From: Citrobacter freundii
GTDB lineage: Bacteria > Bacteroidota > Bacteroidia > Chitinophagales > Chitinophagaceae
Reading direction: 5' to 3'
DNA: 64,000 nt
NCBI GenBank assembly: GCA_003243445.1
Contig: QFQQ01000014.1
Location: 46,172-110,171, forward strand
A program made the position numbers and the translations under genes. Positions 35,365-40,935 of this stretch are shown piece after piece (position 1 is the stretch's first letter; every line of letters starts with the position of its first letter). The notes beneath the pieces are model-generated. The model made no database searches. It was given only the letters and a program-made list of their open reading frames with translations, and was not told the DNA's origin.

Positions 35365-35733
35365 TTATTTCCCTGTAATTTTTTGTGTCAGTTCAGGGAA
35401 GCGTATTACCGCTGCAATCCATACTACTGCTTCTATTGCGGCGGGGAATAAAATTTCTTGCCCGTGTTGTAAATGGGTCGCAATGGCACCACCCAAATAA
35501 GACGATAACAGTAGCAACCCCAACATGCCTGTTCTCGGGTAAAGGAATAATGCTATAGAAGCTGCTTCTATCATCCCTAAACCTGCATATAGCTTCGCCG
35601 ATAATCCAAATGATGAACCCATTTGTATAGCGTGCTCAGTCCCCATTATTTTATCAGCTGCTGATGCCAAAAGCATTAGGCCTGTTACTCCACTCAATAC
35701 CCAACCTGTTATATTCTTTGTTTTTGTATTCAT
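35365..35733 (-). CDS. DoxX-like membrane protein
   Basis: 122 residues with four hydrophobic segments (GWVLSGVTGLMLLASAADKI, AKLYAGLGMIEAASIALFLY, TGMLGLLLLSSYLGGAIATH, AAIEAVVWIAAVIRF). The size, the early Asp-Lys and the HLQHG stretch fit the DoxX-like family. Such proteins are often cotranscribed with oxidoreductases and HxlR/MarR regulators and may take part in redox or electrophile stress at the membrane. The gene is 24 bases downstream of the SDR gene. Confidence 0.88.
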   Translation of the reverse strand: MNTKTKNITGWVLSGVTGLMLLASAADKIMGTEHAIQMGSSFGLSAKLYAGLGMIEAASIALFLYPRTGMLGLLLLSSYLGGAIATHLQHGQEILFPAAIEAVVWIAAVIRFPELTQKITGK

Positions 35734-35757
35734 TGTTTTAGTCTTGATGTTGGTTAA

Positions 35758-36501
35758 TTACAACGCCATTCCGCCATCTATGAAAAAATCAGCTCCCGTG
35801 ATGAATGATGACGAGGTGCTATCGGCCAGGTAGACGACCAGTTTTGCAACGTCTTCAGGTGTTCCCATTTTTCCCAATGGCACCTGGCCGATAATTTGGT
35901 TTTTGATAGCTTCTAATGTTGCTTCATCCATTCCGAATTTTGATTGCATTTCAGTTTGTGTAGGTCCGGGACTTACCACGTTTACCCGGATATTTCTAGG
36001 TGCTAATTCTTTTGCAGCAATTTTGGCGATATGGAGCAAGGCCGATTTGCTTGCAGAATAGACGGAACTGTTTGGCATATTCAAAGCGGTATTGCCGGAA
36101 GCAAGGATGATCACTGAAGCACCGTCATTCAACAGGGGAATGAATTTTTGCAGTATGAAGAAACTACCTTTGACATTGGTGTTGAATATAGTGTCAAACT
36201 CAGTTTCAGAGGTATATTCAATCGGCGAGAAAAATGCTACGCCTGCATTGAGAAACAGAACATCTGCTTTACCATACCTGCCTTTCACTTCTTCGGCTAA
36301 TCTATCAATGTCTGTCATATCAGCCTGGTTGGCAAGAAATGATCTTACGCCAATTTCTTCCGATGCTTTTTTCAAAGCTTCTTCTCTTTTACCTGTTATT
36401 AAAACGTTTCCACCTGCACTTGAGAATGCTTTTGCTGTCGCATAGCCAATTCCGCTATTGCCGCCTGTGATTACCACCACTTTGTTTTTTAGACTGCTCA
36501 T
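35758..36501 (-). CDS. SDR-family oxidoreductase
   Basis: 247 residues, classical SDR. VITGGNSGIGYATAKAF binds the cofactor, LFLNAGVAF is the NNAG-type motif, the catalytic Ser and YSASK are present (SSVYSASKSAL), followed by VNVVSPGPTQT and a C-terminal ADFFIDGGM. It would reduce or oxidise a carbonyl or alcohol with NAD(P). It is divergent from an HxlR regulator gene across a 97-base region with operator-like palindromes, so it is the likely target of that regulator. Confidence 0.93.
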   Translation of the reverse strand: MSSLKNKVVVITGGNSGIGYATAKAFSSAGGNVLITGKREEALKKASEEIGVRSFLANQADMTDIDRLAEEVKGRYGKADVLFLNAGVAFFSPIEYTSETEFDTIFNTNVKGSFFILQKFIPLLNDGASVIILASGNTALNMPNSSVYSASKSALLHIAKIAAKELAPRNIRVNVVSPGPTQTEMQSKFGMDEATLEAIKNQIIGQVPLGKMGTPEDVAKLVVYLADSTSSSFITGADFFIDGGMAL

Positions 36502-36547
36502 ACTGTTGAGATTTTTTAATTCAATGCGAAATTAGAACCAGGCAGTG

Positions 36548-36555
36548 TATATTTG
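36548..36555 (+). promoter_or_regulatory. Promoter -7 box TATATTTG of the first HxlR gene
   Basis: Matches TAnnTTTG, 43 bases before the ATG at 36599. A GTAACCAATTAC element follows immediately. Confidence 0.5.
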
Positions 36556-36594
36556 TAACCAATTACATATCTGATAGTAGTTACATAAATGTAA
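36556..36594. promoter_or_regulatory. Operator-like palindromes between SDR and HxlR genes
   Basis: TTACATAAATGTAA (36581-36594) is a perfect palindrome, preceded by the related GTAACCAATTAC at 36556-36567. They lie between the -7 box and the HxlR start codon, in the shared divergent region, as expected for an HxlR/MarR-type autoregulator. Confidence 0.55.
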
Positions 36595-36598
36595 GTAT

Positions 36599-36946
36599 AT
36601 GGGAAGTAGACACGCGCAAAAGAGCTGTAGCAATGCACATTTAGCCATACAGGATACCCTTTACGTGGTAAGCGGCAAATGGAAGTTGGTGATCCTGGCT
36701 ATTTTGGTGAATGATGGAAAGATGCGATTTGGAGAACTGTCAAGAAACGCAGGTATCAGTCCAAGAATTCTGTCAAAAGAATTGCAGGAAATGGAAATGA
36801 ATAAACTGGTCTCCCGGACTGTATTGGATACAAAACCGGTAATGGTAGAGTATGCCGCAACGAAGTATGCGGATAGTTTGAGAGAAGTAATTGATGCTAT
36901 GATCAAATGGGGACAAAGCCATAGGATAGCAATAACAGAGAGTTAG
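36599..36946 (+). CDS. HxlR-family transcriptional regulator (first)
   Basis: 115 residues, a single winged-helix HxlR domain: YVVSGKWKLVILAILVNDGKMRFGELSRNAGISPRILSKELQEME is the signature. A Cys at position 10 lies in the N-terminal arm, where HxlR/YodB-type regulators carry the redox- or quinone-sensing Cys. It is divergent from SDR-DoxX and probably represses them and itself until an electrophile or oxidant is present. The sensing role is inferred from the family. Confidence 0.92.
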   Translation: MGSRHAQKSCSNAHLAIQDTLYVVSGKWKLVILAILVNDGKMRFGELSRNAGISPRILSKELQEMEMNKLVSRTVLDTKPVMVEYAATKYADSLREVIDAMIKWGQSHRIAITES

Positions 36947-37153
36947 TTAAGCCTTCGTATATCAGCGTATAGCCAGATCAATTATTCTGTGGTAAACATC
37001 AACATGAATATTACTCCCAGGAAACCTGCCAGCCAGGATGAGATAGATTTGTTCTGTTTTATGGGTGAGGCTTTGTGCAAAACGCAGATCCCTGAGCAAA
37101 CATTAAGCCACTCAATTAGCTTAAAACGAATAACGAATTAAGAGGTGATCTTA

Positions 37154-37199
37154 GAAATAAAAGGCGATTTTGAAGTAATTCATAGTCGCCTTTTATTTC
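37154..37199 (-). terminator. Terminator of the quinone oxidoreductase gene
   Basis: Arms GAAATAAAAGGCGA and TCGCCTTTTATTTC are perfect 14-base complements; the hairpin abuts the stop of the leftward gene at 37201. Confidence 0.8.
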
Positions 37200-37200
37200 A

Positions 37201-38139
37201 CTACACCAATACTACAACTTTACCTACCGTTCTTCCGCTTTCAACTTGTTCATGTGCTTTGCCCATTTCGTCAAAGGAGAATTTTGCTGATATATATGGT
37301 TTCACGAAGCCTTGCTGTAGCCAATCAGCAATCACTTTCGTATGGCCGCCATTGGAAGCTACAAGGAAGAACAGGGCATTGACGTTTTTGGCTTTGGCCT
37401 GTTCAGAGACTTGTTCACTCAGCCGGGAGGGAATACTGATAACTGTTCCTCCAGCCTTCACTACTTTCAGGGATTTTTCGATGTTTTCATCTCCAACAGT
37501 ATCCAGTACAAAGTCGAATTGTTCAGGATTGTTGTTCCAATCATAATGATGATAGTCGATATGTTCATCAGCGCCGAGGCTCATCACAAATGGCTTATTG
37601 TTAACTGACGAAGTGCCGGTCACATGAGCCCCTAAGCGTTTGGCCATCTGAACTGCAAAATGTCCGACGCCGCCTGCTGCTGCATGTATTAATAAACGCT
37701 GTTTTTCTTTCACAGTGGCGTGAATAACCAGTGCCTGATAGGCCGTTAACGCTGCGAGTGTTGCTGCCGCGGCTTCTTCATGTGAAATGACGGGAGGCTT
37801 TAGTGCCAATTGATGTGCAGGTACAGCAACATATTCTGCATACGCTTTTCCGTGGCCTGGAAATCTGACCATGCCAAACACTTCATCACCTGCCTTAAAC
37901 GGAGTTGCGCTTCCGGCTTTCGTAATAATGCCGCTGATATCCCAACCAGGAATCACTGGCTGTTCATTTTTAAGAACCTGGTAAATACCATGCCCTGCGC
38001 GTACTTTAACATCAACGGGATTAATACTGATTGCTTTTACCTGCACCAGGACTTCATCATGTTGAATTTGCGGTTGGTCAATCTCTGAATACACAAAATT
38101 TTCTACACCCCCCGGCTTATTCAATATAATAGCTTTCAT
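37201..38139 (-). CDS. NADP-dependent oxidoreductase (quinone oxidoreductase type, MDR)
   Basis: 312 residues. A GroES-like N-terminal domain (VNPVDVKVRAGHG, VIPGWDISGII, GDEVFGMV) is followed by the Rossmann domain with IHAAAGGVGHFAVQMAKRLGAHVTGT. No catalytic or structural zinc ligands are seen, which places it with the zinc-independent quinone oxidoreductase group of medium-chain dehydrogenases. It would reduce quinones or enones with NADPH. The 68-base gap to the enoyl-CoA hydratase-like gene upstream suggests an operon controlled by the second HxlR protein. Confidence 0.93.
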   Translation of the reverse strand: MKAIILNKPGGVENFVYSEIDQPQIQHDEVLVQVKAISINPVDVKVRAGHGIYQVLKNEQPVIPGWDISGIITKAGSATPFKAGDEVFGMVRFPGHGKAYAEYVAVPAHQLALKPPVISHEEAAAATLAALTAYQALVIHATVKEKQRLLIHAAAGGVGHFAVQMAKRLGAHVTGTSSVNNKPFVMSLGADEHIDYHHYDWNNNPEQFDFVLDTVGDENIEKSLKVVKAGGTVISIPSRLSEQVSEQAKAKNVNALFFLVASNGGHTKVIADWLQQGFVKPYISAKFSFDEMGKAHEQVESGRTVGKVVVLV

Positions 38140-38207
38140 TAAGTTTTTTTAGTTGTTGTAGATGATGGATGCACGCTTTTGATAGCACATTCCAGGACGA
38201 TAGTTTA

Positions 38208-39011
38208 CTACAAGTACTTAGCTAAATTTAATTCTACATCACCGTAGGTTTGCAAACCCTGGTCCAGCAATGATTTGATCCTGGTTCTTGCTTCAGGTTC
38301 AGTGAGCGAGGCAAAAAAAGCTGTCTGCGTTTCCATGATATGTTCATTCTTTGGTATGGTTACCCGCTCATTCATGGTCGCTTTTATCTTCTTAATGATC
38401 TTCAGATCGAAAGAGGCGATACGCTGTGCTATGTTTTCCACAAAAATATCCAGTTCGCTATCCGGGAATGCACGGTTGATCCATCCGTATGAAGCCGCTG
38501 TTTCCGCATCAAAATCATCACCGCTCAAAATGATCTCTAGGGCCCTGGCTTTACCTGTCAGTAAATGCAGGCGTTCGAGCCCTCCGCCACCGGGAAACGA
38601 ACCGATCCCGATCTCCGGTTGTGCAAAAACAGCTTTTTCCTTGCTGGCAAAACGCATATCAAAAGCTTGTATAAATTCACTACCCAGGCCTCTTGCCCTT
38701 CCTCTAATAGAAGCGATACTAACGAAAGGAGCTTGCTCCAGTCGTTTCGCTACATCCGGCCACGATTTTGATAGGCCGGTTTTTCCCTCACCTTTAGGAA
38801 AATCGAAGATGTTTACCAGCTCTGCATGTGCCACATAAAATTCCGGGTTGGCACTTTCAAAAACAACCACTTTAAGGCTTTCATTGGCCTCAAGCTCATC
38901 CATAAGCGTACGCAATTGTATCGAAAATTCCGGGTCAAACACATTTACAGGTGGATTGTCGATCCTGATTTTCCAATAGCTTTCAGTGATTTTTTGTGTG
39001 GTGAAAATCAT
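38208..39011 (-). CDS. Enoyl-CoA hydratase/isomerase-family protein
   Basis: 267 residues of the crotonase fold: PPVNVFDPEF near the start, SIRGRARGLGSEFIQAFDMRFAS as the oxyanion-hole region, and PEIGIGSFPGGGGLERL. A Glu aligned with the first catalytic Glu is not obvious and GSEFI takes the place of the usual GGGxEL, so activity may differ from a true hydratase. The substrate is unknown. It is divergent from the second HxlR gene across a region with a perfect palindrome. Confidence 0.88.
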   Translation of the reverse strand: MIFTTQKITESYWKIRIDNPPVNVFDPEFSIQLRTLMDELEANESLKVVVFESANPEFYVAHAELVNIFDFPKGEGKTGLSKSWPDVAKRLEQAPFVSIASIRGRARGLGSEFIQAFDMRFASKEKAVFAQPEIGIGSFPGGGGLERLHLLTGKARALEIILSGDDFDAETAASYGWINRAFPDSELDIFVENIAQRIASFDLKIIKKIKATMNERVTIPKNEHIMETQTAFFASLTEPEARTRIKSLLDQGLQTYGDVELNLAKYL

Positions 39012-39138
39012 AAAATTTAATTTTGGCGTTTAATAATTAACGTGAACGATATTTTATTATCTGATGCTGATTGACAATAGATTGGCCGTATTTTGTATTC
39101 ATACATTCCTGCGTTGAGTTAGTATATTACTATTCCCG

Positions 39139-39146
39139 TAATTTTG
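39139..39146 (+). promoter_or_regulatory. Promoter -7 box TAATTTTG of the second HxlR gene
   Basis: TAnnTTTG match, 59 bases before the ATG at 39206, directly followed by the palindrome at 39147. Confidence 0.5.
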
Positions 39147-39196
39147 CTTGCATTTTGCAAGTGCGAAGATATATTAATTCACTTTTAAAATGCAAG
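39147..39196. promoter_or_regulatory. CTTGCATTTTGCAAG operator-like palindrome plus half site
   Basis: CTTGCATTTTGCAAG (39147-39161) is a perfect 6-3-6 palindrome covering the predicted transcription start. A further TGCAAG half site lies at 39191-39196, just before the start codon. This is the probable HxlR binding site. Confidence 0.6.
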
Positions 39197-39205
39197 TAAT
39201 TTTTT

Positions 39206-39622
39206 ATGGCGAAAGAAAATAAAAGATCAGGTTGTCCTGTAAGCAGTTCCCTGGATATCTGGGGAGATAAATGGTCGTTGCTGATTGTACGCGATCTGAT
39301 GTATGCGAAAGAGTGTACTTACGGTGACTTTCTGAAGGCGGAAGAAAAAATTGCTACAAATATCCTGGCCACACGTTTACAAAAGCTGGAAGCCGCTGGA
39401 ATTATCACTAAATCGGAGCATCCTGATAGCAAAGCAAAAGTATTATATCGCCTTAGTGAAAAAGGAATTGATCTTTTGCCGGTGATGATAGAGATATATT
39501 TATGGGGAGATAAATATTTTGTACTTTCTGAAAAGCATAAAGCATTTTTAAAGGAGATAAAAAAGGATAAGCAGGCATTCATAAAGACAGTAATGGGGAA
39601 ACTTCGAATGATATTGAAATGA
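39206..39622 (+). CDS. HxlR-family transcriptional regulator (second)
   Basis: 138 residues. SSLDIWGDKWSLLIVRDLMYAKECTYGDFLKAEEKIATNILATRLQKLEAAGII is the complete HxlR winged helix. A conserved Cys at position 10 (RSGCPV) is in the usual sensing place. It is divergent from the hydratase-like and quinone oxidoreductase genes and likely controls them. It differs clearly from the first HxlR protein of the same region, so the two modules were assembled from different sources rather than duplicated. Confidence 0.93.
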   Translation: MAKENKRSGCPVSSSLDIWGDKWSLLIVRDLMYAKECTYGDFLKAEEKIATNILATRLQKLEAAGIITKSEHPDSKAKVLYRLSEKGIDLLPVMIEIYLWGDKYFVLSEKHKAFLKEIKKDKQAFIKTVMGKLRMILK

Positions 39623-40134
39623 TCACCGCCAACTTCAGTTTGTAACTGCAGGGATCTCCATCTATCTATAGCCAACCGTTTCAATCTGGCCGATATAGGT
39701 ATTGACATTGTTGCGCAATATTATGCGGCGGGTATGTTTGTTCATCGTAAGAAACGGAAATACCAGATGCTCCCAATATTAATTATAGTTTTTATCCTGT
39801 CGGCCGTTGTGGCATATTTCAGGTGTGCAGCGCTGGCATAATAGTGGAAGTATAACTTTTTGTGCCTTCAAGTTCTACCGCCCTTTTGCTTTTCTTATCC
39901 GCTGGAACCCGGTATTTCCGCCTGCTGAACGGATAGTACATCTCTTCGCTGGTGATTTGCTTCGTTGAAAACGCTGCGGACCTGTTGGACGAAACATCAA
40001 CACTAAATCAACCTCACTCAATTTTCAAACTTCGGCTAATTAAATGGACAACCTGTTTGATCAGTTAATGATAAAGTAGATTTCTTAAGTATTTAAAATC
40101 AGTGACTTAAGTTGATAGTTGAAAAGTATTCACA
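39623..40134. other. Decayed stretch after the second HxlR gene
   Basis: No intact gene. An open plus-strand frame without start (about 39655-39841) encodes a stretch ending in a hydrophobic helix (MLPILIIVFILSAVVAYF), and a minus-strand frame is described separately. The end toward 40130 is AT-rich. The stretch reads like remnants of more than one gene. Confidence 0.45.
39819..40004 (-). pseudogene. Possible C-terminal remnant of a gene
   Basis: An open minus-strand frame of about 60 codons without start codon, ending in a proper stop, reads FSVDVSSNRSAAFSTKQ, then EEMYYPFSRRKYRVPADKK and SYTSTIMPALHT. Codon choice and residue composition look protein-like, unlike neighbouring shadow frames. 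I do not recognise the family. Confidence 0.3.
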
Positions 40135-40192
40135 GCTTAAATCCTGTAGCTGACAACAACAGCCGTATCTTTTCAACTCCGATCCAGGGCTC
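40135..40192 (+). pseudogene. Degenerate 3' part of tRNA-Leu(UAA)
   Basis: GCTTAAATCCTGT, GCCGTATC and TTCAACTCCGATCC match the intact tRNA-Leu(UAA) at 34807-34854 in order and spacing, with substitutions in the variable arm and acceptor stem (CCAGGGC in place of CCGGGGC). There is no matching 5' half. A hairpin with T run follows, as behind real tRNA genes. Confidence 0.75.
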
Positions 40193-40198
40193 TTTTGG

Positions 40199-40226
40199 AG
40201 CCGGTCATTTGCCGGCTGGCTTTTTT
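40199..40226 (+). terminator. Hairpin after the tRNA fragment
   Basis: AGCCGG/CCGGCT with a seven-base loop, then GGC and six T. Confidence 0.7.
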
Positions 40227-40327
40227 CCAGCATGAATGAATCCCCAATGAGTTATTCGCGAAGATCCGCGCTCATGCGCGTCCGAAAATTAATTGCAATA
40301 ATTCGCGTAAACTAATTCGCGTATTCC

Positions 40328-40335
40328 TATATTTG
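40328..40335 (+). promoter_or_regulatory. Promoter -7 box TATATTTG of tRNA-Leu(GAG)
   Basis: TAnnTTTG match 14 bases before the tRNA; no clear -33 box. Confidence 0.55.
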
Positions 40336-40349
40336 CATCCCTCAAAGTT

Positions 40350-40433
40350 GCCCAGGTGGCGAAATTGGTAGACGCACTACCTTGAGGTGGTAGCGCTGGA
40401 AACGGCGTGCTGGTTCGAATCCAGTCTTGGGCA
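40350..40433 (+). tRNA. tRNA-Leu(GAG)
   Basis: A class II cloverleaf: acceptor GCCCAGG pairs with CTTGGGC, discriminator A at 40433, anticodon stem CTACC/GGTAG with loop TTGAGGT giving GAG, a long variable arm, and T-arm TGGTTCGAATCCA. A terminator follows. Confidence 0.96.
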
Positions 40434-40444
40434 CACAAAAATAA

Positions 40445-40476
40445 AAGCCTCAAGTCATTGAACTTGGGGCTTTTTT
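40445..40476 (+). terminator. Terminator after tRNA-Leu(GAG)
   Basis: AAGCCTCAAGT/ACTTGGGGCTT hairpin followed by six T. Confidence 0.85.
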
Positions 40477-40866
40477 ATTTCGAATCAATATTTACTTTTC
40501 ACTGTCAAAAGTCCAAATCGTTGTAGATCGATAGCTTATATGGTCGATTCCTAACGCGGGTTATTTACGTTGCCGCTAACCATCGAGTTTGTTCCTGACA
40601 ATGGCGCCAATAAGAAAAGAGCGCTAATAAAGCTAGCGTAACAACGTCTTTGAATGATGACCTGATTGCATAATCAAACAGCTCATTATACTGTATAACT
40701 GATCTTTTCGGATGTCGTTCCTTTATTACACAACCTTCATAATCTTAACGATTGACTTCGGCTTCCGGATGTTCTTACTTTGTATTCACAAGCAATCGTT
40801 CAATATCCAATATCCTGAAATCCCGGTCCAGTATCCAACACTGTACCCTGTAGCCCTGAAAAAAAT
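40477..40866. other. Intergenic, no gene seen
   Basis: A 75-codon frame at 40712 runs into the neighbouring gene's end and its terminators, and it has no domain; I treat it as chance. No repeat or RNA structure stands out. Confidence 0.45.
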
Positions 40867-40918
40867 AATCCCGGATATGAATCCGGGATTAGCCCGCCTC
40901 ATGCGGGTTCTTTTATTT
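40867..40918. terminator. Double hairpin downstream of the sugar dehydrogenase gene
   Basis: AATCCCGGAT/ATCCGGGATT (40867-40891) is followed by AGCCCGC/GCGGGTT and a T-rich end. It lies 18 bases beyond the leftward stop at 40936 and could also act on the plus strand. Confidence 0.7.
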
Positions 40919-40935
40919 TATGAGGAACAGCTTCG

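Larger units (their letters stand above)
34775..40192 (+). mobile_element. Possible decayed tRNA-Leu island (intact tRNA to tRNA fragment)
   Basis: The segment starts at an intact tRNA-Leu(UAA) and ends at a same-orientation fragment of that tRNA's 3' half, the usual layout of an island inserted at a tRNA. It contains accessory genes (DoxX, SDR, two HxlR regulators, quinone oxidoreductase, enoyl-CoA hydratase) and broken genes near both ends. No integrase, excisionase or mobility gene is left. A simple tRNA duplication with later decay is the alternative. Confidence 0.4.
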
